Below the pieces are notes generated by a model. The model was not told where the DNA came from. It did no database searches and saw only the letters and a list, made by a program, of their open reading frames with translations. Positions 18,622 to 27,859 of a stretch of 64,000 bases of DNA are shown here, in pieces. Numbering within the stretch: the stretch's first letter is position 1; each line of letters opens with the position of its first letter. The translations under genes and the position numbers were made by a program. Source of the DNA: G963422705 sp963422705. GTDB taxonomy: Bacteria > Poribacteria > WGA-4E > WGA-3G. The stretch lies in the NCBI GenBank assembly GCA_963422705.1, contig OY730443.1:2170001-2234000 (forward strand). The letters run 5' to 3'.

Positions 18622-19830
18622 TTGAATGTTATGCATATCTATATTATTGGAGTTGCCTACTTTTTTCTGGTTATTCAACTGCTTATCCTGAGTCAGTCTT
18701 TTTTGTATTCGCGTCGTGAACGAAAAAAGGTCCGGCCCGTCTATACGCCAAAAACGGCGGTTATCGCACCTCACTATGGGTGGGACGAAAATACGGCTGA
18801 GTATGTCAAAGGACTCCTGCATCAGGATTACGGCGGCGAGTATGACGTCTTCTTTGTGACACATGAAAAAAATGGCACCGGTTACGATGTCTCCTATCCA
18901 CATCTGCAAGCACTGGCGAAGAATCTGCCGAATATTCACGTCGTGTTGGCTCCAAATATTATTGAAAACAAACTTCCCCGCTCACAAAAGGTGCAGAACC
19001 TCCTGACTGTCATAGAAAATTTACCCGCTGATGTTGAAGTCATTGCCTTTGTTGACGGGGATGTCACCATTCGTGAAGATTGGCTAACGCTGCTCGTCAC
19101 ACCGCTTCAGGATACAGAAATTGGCGCGACGGTGGGCGGGCGATTCTATTTTCCACAGACATGGAATTTCGCTTCCCTTGTTGAAGCTGTCTGGGTAAAT
19201 TTTCAGATGGGTTTACAAGGTGAACACCGTTTTTCCATGGTTTGGGGCGGCTCAAACGCTTTTCGACGCGAATTCCTTGAGAAGTCACAACTCCTTAAAC
19301 GGTGGGAACGGGCAACAATCGAAGACCTTAACACAACCCAAGCTGTTAGAGATGTTAAATTGAAAGTTCACTTTGTCCCAGATTGTGTCGCTATCACCCG
19401 CACAGCCAGGCGCACATGGAACCAGATAATTGAATTTACAAACCGTCAGATGATTATGACGTTTCACATGGGACTTTGGGGACAGTGGCTCGCCAGTCTG
19501 GTTATGTTTCTCCCCAAAGGGGTGCTGGTTTTTGGGGCAATTCCGTTTTTATTTTTTCGAGAAAGCCTCCTGCCCATTGTATTTTTGCCTTTTCTTGAGG
19601 CACTGAGTTACCGGTTCTTCTGTTTGAATTTGCCTCGCTGGATACGCGAGATGCCAAAGATGCAGGATACGATTCGCATGACTTCGTACGCCACCTCTTT
19701 TTCAATGCTTCTCGCTGGAATTAACGCCTTATATGCCATCTTCAAACGCAAAATTGTGTGGGGTGGCGTTGAATATGAAATCCTTTCCGCAACCACGTGT
19801 CGTGTTCTTGGAATAGTGAAAGAGAGGTAG
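18622..19830 (+). CDS. membrane-bound family 2/21-like glycosyltransferase
   Basis: 402 residues. An N-terminal helix is followed by a GT-A domain: DVFFVTHEKNG (nucleotide-sugar side), AFVDGDVTI (DxD metal site), a WGGSNAFRR strand, EDLNTT (catalytic ED), and RTARRTWNQIIEFTNRQM in the place of the (Q/R)xxRW motif. C-terminal hydrophobic segments (about 300-380) complete the ceramide-glucosyltransferase/HpnI-like layout. It probably glycosylates a lipid. The start is TTG at 18622 or ATG at 18631; neither has a good ribosome site. Confidence 0.7.
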   Translation: MNVMHIYIIGVAYFFLVIQLLILSQSFLYSRRERKKVRPVYTPKTAVIAPHYGWDENTAEYVKGLLHQDYGGEYDVFFVTHEKNGTGYDVSYPHLQALAKNLPNIHVVLAPNIIENKLPRSQKVQNLLTVIENLPADVEVIAFVDGDVTIREDWLTLLVTPLQDTEIGATVGGRFYFPQTWNFASLVEAVWVNFQMGLQGEHRFSMVWGGSNAFRREFLEKSQLLKRWERATIEDLNTTQAVRDVKLKVHFVPDCVAITRTARRTWNQIIEFTNRQMIMTFHMGLWGQWLASLVMFLPKGVLVFGAIPFLFFRESLLPIVFLPFLEALSYRFFCLNLPRWIREMPKMQDTIRMTSYATSFSMLLAGINALYAIFKRKIVWGGVEYEILSATTCRVLGIVKER

Positions 19831-19838
19831 AAATCGAA

Positions 19839-20111
19839 TTATTTTAGATTGATTCCGTTCGTTCGCGAAGTTGTTCTAGGCACCTTGCAAGCGATTTCGT
19901 GATGCTTCAGCAGGGACGCTAAGCAAGGTACTCCCCGGTTTAGAAACGCTTGCAAGTGCTGTAAAATCTGCGGAATCATATCAATGTCGCTAAGCATGTT
20001 GTATCATTCATCTATCGAAGACGTCACTGTATTCCACAAGGCGTTTCTGAAATCGTCGTTCATGTTATCAACGTGAACAGGCACACACTTTTGTCGTGAA
20101 GAGCGTCTCAT
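19839..20111 (-). pseudogene. short minus-strand coding remnant with in-frame stop
   Basis: The gap 19831-20309 contains, on the minus strand, a GGAGAAAAAAA site and an ATG at 20111 opening 35 residues (MRRSSRQKC start). A TGA at 20004-20006 is followed in the same frame by an ATG at 19997 and 52 more residues containing ILQHLQAFLNRGVPCLASLLKHH, stopping at 19839. I do not recognise the protein. Either two tiny genes or one gene broken by a nonsense mutation. Confidence 0.3.
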
Positions 20112-20217
20112 TTTTTTTCTCCAATTTTCAGTTTTTCAAGACGTAAATTGAAACCTTATATTTTCCCTATTTCTAATTATACTTAATATATATAAGGTAA
20201 TCGAGTTAGAGTCACAC

Positions 20218-20246
20218 TTGCCTTTTTTATTAAAATTTGGTATAGT
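20218..20246 (+). promoter_or_regulatory. sigma-70 promoter of msrB
   Basis: TTGCCT at 20218-20223, a 17-base spacer and TATAGT at 20241-20246, about 64 bases before the msrB start codon. Confidence 0.55.
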
Positions 20247-20309
20247 ATTCACATTGATAAAATCATGTGCCGGTGGCTAAGGGCGACAAGTTTATCAGAG
20301 GAGGGAAAC

Positions 20310-20723
20310 ATGGCAGTAGAAAAAATCATTAAATCCGATGAAGAATGGCAACAACAACTCACCGCTGAGGAATATAAAGTAACGCGTAAAAAAGGGACGG
20401 AACGTGCTTTCACAGGGAGGTACCATGATTGCAAAGAAAACGGGACTTACCACTGCATTTGTTGTGGAAATTCGCTCTTTACTTCAGACACAAAATATGA
20501 CTCTGGAACCGGGTGGCCCAGCTTTTGGGAGGCTGTTTCTCCTGAAAGCATTGAAACTAAAAGGGATTTAACCCTCTTTTTTATGCCCCGTACCGAAGTC
20601 GTCTGTAGCCAGTGCAATGCGCACCTCGGACACGTTTTTAACGATGGCCCGCCACCTACTGGTAAACGTTACTGCCTGAACTCGGCTGCACTTACGCTTA
20701 TTAAACCTGAGAACAATTCTTAA
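20310..20723 (+). CDS. msrB: peptide-methionine (R)-S-oxide reductase MsrB
   Basis: 137 residues, a usual MsrB length. MsrB reduces the R form of methionine sulfoxide in proteins. The zinc-binding pairs CICC and CSQC, the GTGWPSFW substrate segment, HLGHVFNDGPPPTGKRYC and the catalytic Cys in RYCLNSAAL are all present. The ATG at 20310 follows GAGGAGGG; an in-frame ATG at 20265 lacks a ribosome site. No signal peptide, so it is cytosolic. Confidence 0.95.
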   Translation: MAVEKIIKSDEEWQQQLTAEEYKVTRKKGTERAFTGRYHDCKENGTYHCICCGNSLFTSDTKYDSGTGWPSFWEAVSPESIETKRDLTLFFMPRTEVVCSQCNAHLGHVFNDGPPPTGKRYCLNSAALTLIKPENNS

Positions 20724-20820
20724 TGGGAAAACACACGCGATTCCGGCAGGACAACCCCGGAGTGCGATGAGGTGATTTCCTGTATACCTGAACGGTTCAA
20801 TACAATAGAAAGGAGAATAG

Positions 20821-22041
20821 ATGGCATTACGAAGTCGAATTGCACCACGGTTTCTCGTCAACCAGCTCGCAACCGCTATATCGGAGGACTGGGGGACTTC
20901 GCAAAAGCTGATTCGCTACCAATTGGCAAAGGAGAGCTTCAACTTGCGGCACCCCTTTCGCGCAAAGCATGGCAAAGGGGACGCACTTCAATTGGTAAGC
21001 CTCCGCATTACAGATATGTGTAATTTGCGATGCCATTCCTGTGGGCAATGGGGGGATAACGGTTACCTATTAGGAGAATCCTTGAAAACGCTCAAACAGC
21101 GCGAAGTTCCCGTCGAAACCTATAAACACCTCGTCGATCAGATTGTGGATGCTGGATGGAAACCGGTTTGGTACATCTGGGGTGGCGAACCGATGCTTTA
21201 CCCCGGGCTGATTGAGTTGATGCACTACATTAAAGAAAGGGGAATGCCAATTTCTCTCGTTAGCAATGCTACTAACATTGCCAAGCGCGTTGATGATATC
21301 TTAGAAACCTGCAAAATTGTCTACCTCAGCGTTGACGGGCCTAATGAGGAAATTCATAATACACAACGCCCAGGCGTTTCCTCTAAGTACGATAACTTTA
21401 AGGATGTCAAAGCTGCACTCGAGACGCTGAGCGCTGAGAAGCAACGCCGTAACCTTGCTTTTCCTTATATCATCCCACTGAGCTGCGTTACGATGTATAA
21501 CATTGATGTCGTAGTCGAACTCTACAAATTTACGAGCCAATATGCCGACGCGCAAATCTTCTACTTAACCTGGTGGATTGACGCACAGTCCGCACAAGAG
21601 CACACCGAGGATTTTGAAAGACGATTCGGATTCAAACCGCAAACACACTACGGATGGATAGGTACCTGGAAAGACTTTGAGCACGGTGTAATTCTAGATA
21701 GGTTCGCGGAGATGGAAAACCTATCCGAAAAACAGAAACGGTGCCCACCTATCATGATGCCGCGCTTGAACTCGCGTGGAGAAATTCAGAGATACTATAC
21801 CCAACATAAGGATACTTTTGGGTACAACCAGTGTGTCAGTATCTACATGACTATGGAGATTGATAGCAACGGCGATGTGAGCCTCTGTCGGGATTACCAT
21901 GATTATATCATCGGCAATATCAAAACCGACAAGGTTTTGGATATGTGGAATAACCAGAAGGCAATCAAATTTCGCAAGTCCATTAGTAATGAGGGCCCAA
22001 TGCCTGTCTGCCGTCGCTGCTGCGGATTAATGGGATTCTAG
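20821..22041 (+). CDS. radical SAM protein with SPASM-like C-terminus
   Basis: 406 residues. The iron-sulfur motif CNLRCHSC (CxxxCxxC at about 67, 71 and 74) is followed by WGGEPMLYPGL, the S-adenosylmethionine-binding GGEP. The C-terminal part (about 340-406) carries CVSIYMTMEIDSNGDVSLC and CRRCCGLMGF, cysteines of a SPASM-type auxiliary cluster. Such enzymes modify peptides or sugars by radical chemistry. No peptide precursor gene is apparent next to it. The following sugar-isomerase-like gene starts 11 bases downstream, so the two are probably cotranscribed. Confidence 0.85.
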   Translation: MALRSRIAPRFLVNQLATAISEDWGTSQKLIRYQLAKESFNLRHPFRAKHGKGDALQLVSLRITDMCNLRCHSCGQWGDNGYLLGESLKTLKQREVPVETYKHLVDQIVDAGWKPVWYIWGGEPMLYPGLIELMHYIKERGMPISLVSNATNIAKRVDDILETCKIVYLSVDGPNEEIHNTQRPGVSSKYDNFKDVKAALETLSAEKQRRNLAFPYIIPLSCVTMYNIDVVVELYKFTSQYADAQIFYLTWWIDAQSAQEHTEDFERRFGFKPQTHYGWIGTWKDFEHGVILDRFAEMENLSEKQKRCPPIMMPRLNSRGEIQRYYTQHKDTFGYNQCVSIYMTMEIDSNGDVSLCRDYHDYIIGNIKTDKVLDMWNNQKAIKFRKSISNEGPMPVCRRCCGLMGF

Positions 22042-22052
22042 AAAGGAAAATT

Positions 22053-22916
22053 ATGAAAATTGGATTACGTATTCCCGGTACAGCTCGTCAATTACCCTTT
22101 GCCGATTTCTGCCGGTGGTGCGCGGATAACGGATTTGAAGCGGTTGATATTGGGGAAGTCACGCCGGAAATTGTCAAAACAGTGAGAGATGCCGGGCTCT
22201 CCATAGGCAGCGCGGATTTACCGGGGGTTAGAGAACTCCTTAGCGTCAAAAAGTCTAAGCAGAAAGCAGGTGCTGCTGCTGCCAAAGCTGCCATCCAAGC
22301 CGCTGCAGAAAACGAAGTTCGGATTATGTTTTGTGTCTTTGTACCGGAGGATGCGAGCCTTGGGCGGGCGAAAAATTTTGATATTTGGAAGAAAACGATT
22401 CCACCTATCGCCGAATTTGCTGCTCAAAACCGGGTTACTATCGCAGTGGAAGGCTGGCCTGGCCCGCCTCCAGCCTATCCGGCCCTTGGATGTACACCGG
22501 AAATGTGGCGTGCGATGTTCGCTGAATGCCCATCACCGGGATTGGGCCTCAACTATGACGCGTCGCATCTCGTCCGAATTGGGATTGATTACTTGCGCGC
22601 TCTTAATGAATTCGCGCCTTATGTCAAACACGTCCATGGAAAAGACACCGTTTTTGATGAAGAAGCACTCTATCTGCACGGTAACGTGGGGCCGAGTTTC
22701 GGTAATCCACGCGGATTTGGGGAAGAATGGTGGCGCTATACCATTCCTGGTGATGGCGTTGTGGATTGGCTAAAGGTAGTACAACGCCTAGAAGACGAGG
22801 AGTTTGACGGTATCGTCAGTGTTGAGCTCGAAGATTATCGATACTGGCGAACGTGGGAATCAGAATCAGATGGGCTTCGCCGCTCCCGCGAATTTCTCGC
22901 GCGTTTTGTGCGGTAA
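22053..22916 (+). CDS. sugar phosphate isomerase/epimerase-like TIM-barrel protein
   Basis: 287 residues of the xylose-isomerase-like (AP endonuclease 2) fold. Metal-binding residues can be placed: Glu in AVEGWPG, Asp and His in LNYDASHL, His in KHVHGKD and Glu in VSVELED. The family isomerises or epimerises sugars and sugar derivatives. Adjacent genes encode a radical SAM enzyme and a PhyH-type oxygenase, suggesting a small catabolic or modification operon. Confidence 0.8.
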   Translation: MKIGLRIPGTARQLPFADFCRWCADNGFEAVDIGEVTPEIVKTVRDAGLSIGSADLPGVRELLSVKKSKQKAGAAAAKAAIQAAAENEVRIMFCVFVPEDASLGRAKNFDIWKKTIPPIAEFAAQNRVTIAVEGWPGPPPAYPALGCTPEMWRAMFAECPSPGLGLNYDASHLVRIGIDYLRALNEFAPYVKHVHGKDTVFDEEALYLHGNVGPSFGNPRGFGEEWWRYTIPGDGVVDWLKVVQRLEDEEFDGIVSVELEDYRYWRTWESESDGLRRSREFLARFVR

Positions 22917-23011
22917 GACGCGCACGTTCTGTGCGATAAAACGCAATATCTTTTCAGCGCGGTGTGCCGAATTTAGAACCGGATACGCGGCGTGAACAAG
23001 GAGAATTTGCT

Positions 23012-23905
23012 ATGAACGGAGAATGTCTTGAACACCTACTCACGCAAGAGGAACACACTTACTTTGAAGAACAAGGTTACCTGTACGTGCCCAATGCCCT
23101 ATCCTCAGCAAGGGTAGAGCGGCTAAGGCAAGCCGTGGATACCCTTTACAATAAGAACCTCTCCATAGGCAGAGCGAAGCAAGGAAGTCCCTGGGGCTAT
23201 TCAGATTTTTTAAAAGAGGATGACGCGTTCTTAAATCTCATTGACGTGCCAACAACATTGCCCAAAGTCTGGGGAATTTTGGGATGGAACATCTACCTTT
23301 ACCACGCGCATATGCACGTTAAACCGCCCGCTTCACCAGATGCTGGAGAAGGAGACGGCTGGTTGGAATGGCATCAAGACAGCGGCCGCCTTAACATTGA
23401 ACTGGAAACCCATCCACGCCCGCGTATTTCCCTAAAAGTGGCATACTTCCTCACAGATGTCTCCGAACCCGGGCGGGGGAACTTCTATATCCGTCCCGGC
23501 AGTCATCTCTCGGATATGCCAGTGCCCGAATCCGAGATTAGTCGGGATCCGCGCGAACAAACTGCCGCTGATATTCCTGAAGATGCTATGCCTGTCTGTG
23601 TGGAACCCGGAACCGCTGTTTTATTTGACAGACGGCTCTGGCACTCGCGCAGTCCGAACCATTCTCAACTTACCCGGAAGGCACTCTTCTACGGCTATGG
23701 CTATCGTTGGATGCGGCCGAAAGACGAGATGTCGGTTGAATCCCTCTATGAACGCTGCGGCCCAATTCGCCGGCAGTTGCTAGGTGCCGCTACGAGAAAC
23801 AACGGACGTTACGTTCCTTCCGAAGACGATGTCCCCCTCCGTGGATGGCTCATTGAGAACCTGGGTGATAATCCCGCCTATGCGCTCGGAACTCGGCATG
23901 CCTAA
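23012..23905 (+). CDS. phytanoyl-CoA dioxygenase (PhyH) family protein
   Basis: 297 residues. The Fe(II)/2-oxoglutarate core has the facial-triad HxD in WHQDSGR and a distal His in RRLWHSRSPN, with Arg for the oxoglutarate carboxylate nearby. Flanking motifs ISLKVAYFLTDVSEPGRGNF and GPIRRQLLG are shared with the protein at 44199-45044, so the two are paralogs. AAGGAG precedes the ATG at 23012. Substrate unknown; in bacteria this family hydroxylates lipids, amino acids and natural products. Confidence 0.85.
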   Translation: MNGECLEHLLTQEEHTYFEEQGYLYVPNALSSARVERLRQAVDTLYNKNLSIGRAKQGSPWGYSDFLKEDDAFLNLIDVPTTLPKVWGILGWNIYLYHAHMHVKPPASPDAGEGDGWLEWHQDSGRLNIELETHPRPRISLKVAYFLTDVSEPGRGNFYIRPGSHLSDMPVPESEISRDPREQTAADIPEDAMPVCVEPGTAVLFDRRLWHSRSPNHSQLTRKALFYGYGYRWMRPKDEMSVESLYERCGPIRRQLLGAATRNNGRYVPSEDDVPLRGWLIENLGDNPAYALGTRHA

Positions 23906-23927
23906 TCTTTTCCGAAATTTGATTAAA

Positions 23928-23961
23928 AAACCGTCTCCGGTGCAGAAACCGGAGACGGTTT
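23928..23961 (+). terminator. rho-independent terminator between PhyH gene and ligA
   Basis: AACCGTCTCCGG (23929-23940) pairs perfectly with CCGGAGACGGTT (23949-23960) over an 8-base loop; A and T runs flank it, so it can act in both directions. The remaining bases to 24134 hold only a dubious 38-codon ORF (23987-24103). Confidence 0.85.
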
Positions 23962-24134
23962 GGCAGTGATTCGAGCAGAATAGGCGATGCTAATTCATAG
24001 ATACGTCTCAATTGATTCTTTTGTTAATGTCATCAATTTTCCGGACAATCGTGGTAGGTTTATAAGAGAATTAGGCTTGATGAGAAATAGGGGGAGGGCA
24101 TAATTTATAGACAGCATCGTCTAGCAGTAACCGA

Positions 24135-26144
24135 TTAATCGATATCAATTCCTAATTTTTCAAAAAACACTGACGCAGTTATGCTGGGGATGCCTAAATC
24201 ACGCGCCTTGTCGTGTTTGGAGCCTGGAGATTTCCCGGCGATAAGGTAATCTGTCTTTCCCGTCACGAGCGCCATAACTTTTCCCCCGCGTGCTTTAATC
24301 TCTGCTGATGCCTCAGCGCGTGTCATTCCAACAAGTCGCCCCGTCACCACAAACGTCTTTCCATGAAAAAAGTTGTCCTGTGTAACCACTTTCTCGGGCA
24401 GTCGTTCGGCTGCTTCCGCGGTTAAACATTGCAACCCCATCGTCTTTAGCTTGTCAAGTAGTGGGCGATTTTGCACGCAAAAACTGACAACACTTTCAGC
24501 TGTGTGTGGGCCGATTCCATGTATGCACTCAATTGTTTTGGCATCTGCTTGGCTCAACGCCTCTATAGATGAAAAATGATTGATTAATGTTTCTGCGACA
24601 GTCTCTCCGACATGAAGTATACCGAGTCCGAAAAGTACCTTTTCTGGGCGTGCCTCCTTGCTCTTTTCAATTTGGTGAATGAGCTTACGTGTGGACGCCG
24701 TTCCCATCCGTTCTAACTCACTTATCTTCTCCCTTTTTAAGAGGTAAAGGTCTGCGACATCCCCAACGAGTTGAGTATCTACCAGTTGATTAATGATAGC
24801 GGGCCCCAGTCCTTCAATTTCAAGGGCATCGCGCGAAGCAAAATGGGCAATCCGGCGTTTCAACTGTGCTAAACACGCTGCATTGACACATCGCACCGCC
24901 ACCTCCGTATCTGAACGTTGTACGGGGGTATCACACGTTGGGCATCGTTCAGGAAACTGAAAAGCGACTTCATTTCCAGTCCGCTTCTTTTTTAGTACAG
25001 CAGCAATTTGGGGAATCACATCCCCCGCGCGTTTCAAGATAACTGTATCGCCGCTGCGAATATCTTTCGATAGAATTTCCTGTTCATTATGCAGGGTGGC
25101 ATTTTTAATTGTGGCACCGGCAAGGGTTACAGGGGCCAAAAGCGCAATGGGTGTTAAAACCCCCGTGCGCCCCACCTGAACGCGAATCTTTTCAACACGT
25201 GTTATTGCTTGATGTGCTGGAAACTTATAAGAGGTTGCCCATCTCGGATGTTTTGATGTTGTCCCCAGTTCCATCTGTTGTGCAATCGCGTTAATCTTTA
25301 CGACGATGCCATCAACCTCATAAGGAATCTCCTCGCGTTGCGCGAACCACCGTTGATAATACGCGATGACATCTTCAACCGAGTTGTGCCTTTCGGTATG
25401 GGGATTGCATTTGAACCCAAATGCCTTCAGTTTTTCAAGTGCCGCTGTATGCGTTGTGAATTCAAGTCCTTCTATGTAATTGAGGGTGTACACGTAAATA
25501 TCCAACGGCCGAGAAGCGGTGATAGAAGCGTCTAACGTCCTCACGGAACCGGCCGCGGCATTCCGCGGGTTGGCGAAAGGGGGTTCGCCCTTCACTTCGC
25601 GTTGCGCGTTAATTTCACTCATGCGATGCTTTGGAATAAAAACTTCCCCGCGGACTTCTAGTACGGACGGAATATCCCCGATAAGTCTCATCGGCACGGA
25701 GCGAATGGTTCGCAAATTCGCTGTGACATCCTCGCCGAATTCTCCATCCCCGCGTGTTGTACCGCGAACGTAGATACCGTTCTCATAGCGCAGTGAAACC
25801 CCCAGCCCATCTATTTTTAATTCTGTAACGTATTCAACAGGCGCCTCGTCTATCAACCGCCTCACGCGTTGAGTGAATTCCTTTAGCTGCTTTTCATTGT
25901 AGCTGTTGCCTAGACTCAACATGGGGCTGCGATGTCTGATACGTACCCCTAATGCAGCACCACCGCCCACCCGCTGCGTTGGCGAATCAGCCGTAATAAG
26001 TTCTGGATGTGCCTTTTCAAGTTCATCTAACTCCCGCATGAGCATGTCAAAATCAGCATCTGAGATTTCTGGCCTGTCATCAATATAATATTTACGCTCA
26101 TGATAACGTACGATTTCTCTTAACTTGTCAATTTTGCTTTGCAT
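24135..26144 (-). CDS. ligA: NAD-dependent DNA ligase LigA
   Basis: 669 residues, the usual LigA length. It seals nicks in DNA during replication and repair using NAD. The order is: Ia domain with YYIDDRPEISDADFD, adenylation motif ELKIDGLGVSLRYENG with the catalytic Lys, OB fold, four-Cys zinc finger (CPTC and a second Cys pair), helix-hairpin-helix repeats and a C-terminal BRCT domain (GKTFVVTGRLVGMTRAEA...). The ATG at 26144 (MQSKIDKL) is taken as start because typical LigA begins there; 32 upstream in-frame codons are not conserved-looking. Confidence 0.95.
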   Translation of the reverse strand: MQSKIDKLREIVRYHERKYYIDDRPEISDADFDMLMRELDELEKAHPELITADSPTQRVGGGAALGVRIRHRSPMLSLGNSYNEKQLKEFTQRVRRLIDEAPVEYVTELKIDGLGVSLRYENGIYVRGTTRGDGEFGEDVTANLRTIRSVPMRLIGDIPSVLEVRGEVFIPKHRMSEINAQREVKGEPPFANPRNAAAGSVRTLDASITASRPLDIYVYTLNYIEGLEFTTHTAALEKLKAFGFKCNPHTERHNSVEDVIAYYQRWFAQREEIPYEVDGIVVKINAIAQQMELGTTSKHPRWATSYKFPAHQAITRVEKIRVQVGRTGVLTPIALLAPVTLAGATIKNATLHNEQEILSKDIRSGDTVILKRAGDVIPQIAAVLKKKRTGNEVAFQFPERCPTCDTPVQRSDTEVAVRCVNAACLAQLKRRIAHFASRDALEIEGLGPAIINQLVDTQLVGDVADLYLLKREKISELERMGTASTRKLIHQIEKSKEARPEKVLFGLGILHVGETVAETLINHFSSIEALSQADAKTIECIHGIGPHTAESVVSFCVQNRPLLDKLKTMGLQCLTAEAAERLPEKVVTQDNFFHGKTFVVTGRLVGMTRAEASAEIKARGGKVMALVTGKTDYLIAGKSPGSKHDKARDLGIPSITASVFFEKLGIDID

Positions 26145-26304
26145 TTTTCGATTTTTTGAGGCAGTTAAAAAAGGGAGATGCGGAATCTGAATATATACAG
26201 TGCGAGTTTTACAAGACACTTCGTTTGTACCGTAGGGCAAAGTACAAGTTTCGCCCTACGGTAAGTAACCTCGGATAATATTCGGACAACGTCATGATTC
26301 TGTT

Positions 26305-27744
26305 TTATAATGTATGTACGGACAGATTATTTGCGAGCGTTAATCGCCTCTGGCGTGTAAATGTGCGCGGGCGAGTAAACCCTTCACCTGTAGGGCCAGC
26401 GATGGTCATCGCCAAAAATCCCTCACCTTCAAGTCCACAGCTTGCATAAGATGGGGCATTGATGACGACAACGTTGCAATCTGTCGCCTTTGTAAACTGT
26501 GTAATACGTTCAGTGTTATTGGTATGGAGTACGGCGGTATGCCTCCTTCCGCCTTCCGCCTCAACGGCGCCCTTAAGAGCCTCGTCAAAATCACGACAGC
26601 GAACTACGGGTAAAATCGGCATGAGGTATTCATTGATAACGAACGGATGGTTGAGAGAGGCTTCTACCACAATGGCTACCGTTTCGGGTGGCGCCGTAAT
26701 CCCGGCTGCATTTAAAATTTGTTTCGCGTCTTTACCGATATATTCCTTATTTGCTGTCCCATTCTCAGTGACAACGGCTTCGAGTGCTTCAAGTTGACTT
26801 GCGCCAAGAAGTTGTCCTCCGTTTCGCGTCAATTCGCGAACGGTTTCATTTGCGACAGATTCAATGACAAAAAGTGCTTTTTCGCCGATGCAGAGTAAGT
26901 TATTGTCAAAACTCGTGCCGGCAATAACGTGTTTTGCGGCTTGAGAAATATCGGCGGTTTCGTCAATAATGGCGGGCGGATTTCCCGGTCCGGCGGCGAT
27001 AGCTTTCTTGCCGCTTGACAATGCGGCCCGTACAACGTTCTGCCCACCGGTTGCAACGAGCATAGCGATGTCAGGATGCTCCATAATCTGTTTTGCCGTT
27101 CTCAGATTTGCATTCGCAACGGAAGTCAACAAATTCGCGGGGCCTCCTGCCTTCACAATCGCCTCATTGATAACGTGCATCGTCTCTTCTGTGCATTCGC
27201 GGGCATTCGGATGTGGGCTAAAGACAACAGCGTTCCCTGCTGCCAGCATAATAATCGCGTGGTTAATCACTGTCGAAGTCGGGTTCGTCGTGGGCGTAAT
27301 TGAGTTAATAACTCCGAAGGGTACATACTCAATCAAGAGGGTACCTGCGTCGCCAGTGATAGCCTCTGATTTTAAATCCTCAACCCCTGGTGAAAGTCTG
27401 ACGGCCCCTTCATTTTTCATCACCTTGTGTTCTGGATTGCCCATCTTTGTCTCTTGTGATGCAAGTTCCGCAAGCCGTTGTGCATTCTCAAGTGAGCTCT
27501 GTTTAACCGCTTCAATCAGTTCACGTCGTTTTTCAAACTTGAGGGCGACTAAGGCTGCTTGCGCTGTTTTCGCAGCAGAAACGGCTTCAGTCACCGTTGT
27601 GAAGACTCCGGAATGTGAAGAGGCATTTGCAGTTACAACACTTTCCAGTGCCTCTCCTCCCGTAGGGAGCGTTCCATCTTGTTGCAGCGTCGTTAAAACT
27701 TGTGAAACAATTTCTTCAATTTGCTTCTCATCAATTTGTGTCAT
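26305..27744 (-). CDS. CoA-acylating aldehyde dehydrogenase, PduP/EutE-type, microcompartment-targeted
   Basis: 479 residues. It oxidises an aldehyde to acyl-CoA with NAD. The catalytic Cys lies in FDNNLLCIGEKALFV, and the cofactor strand in ATGGQNVVRAA. The N-terminal 20 residues (DEKQIEEIVSQVLTTLQQ) form an amphipathic helix followed by a Gly-rich linker, the usual encapsulation peptide that docks enzymes inside a microcompartment. A shell protein gene ends 115 bases upstream. A TTGGAGGG ribosome site precedes the start. The aldehyde-producing enzyme of the compartment is not nearby. Confidence 0.9.
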   Translation of the reverse strand: MTQIDEKQIEEIVSQVLTTLQQDGTLPTGGEALESVVTANASSHSGVFTTVTEAVSAAKTAQAALVALKFEKRRELIEAVKQSSLENAQRLAELASQETKMGNPEHKVMKNEGAVRLSPGVEDLKSEAITGDAGTLLIEYVPFGVINSITPTTNPTSTVINHAIIMLAAGNAVVFSPHPNARECTEETMHVINEAIVKAGGPANLLTSVANANLRTAKQIMEHPDIAMLVATGGQNVVRAALSSGKKAIAAGPGNPPAIIDETADISQAAKHVIAGTSFDNNLLCIGEKALFVIESVANETVRELTRNGGQLLGASQLEALEAVVTENGTANKEYIGKDAKQILNAAGITAPPETVAIVVEASLNHPFVINEYLMPILPVVRCRDFDEALKGAVEAEGGRRHTAVLHTNNTERITQFTKATDCNVVVINAPSYASCGLEGEGFLAMTIAGPTGEGFTRPRTFTRQRRLTLANNLSVHTL

Positions 27745-27859
27745 TCAGCCCTCCAATCTTCCGGTACGAGCGTTTCTTCTATTTTGCTCCGGCCTGAAGC
27801 CTTAGACGAAAGACTCACCCTCGCAGTATGGTATCGATACGAAGTTCGCCCGGCTTAAC

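Noticed and set aside
23987..24103. 38-codon plus-strand ORF between the PhyH terminator and ligA
   Set aside because: No ribosome site, follows a strong terminator, no recognisable sequence.
26969..27805. 278-codon plus-strand ORF opposite the aldehyde dehydrogenase
   Set aside because: Antisense shadow of a well-supported gene; low-complexity Ala/Ser composition, no motif.
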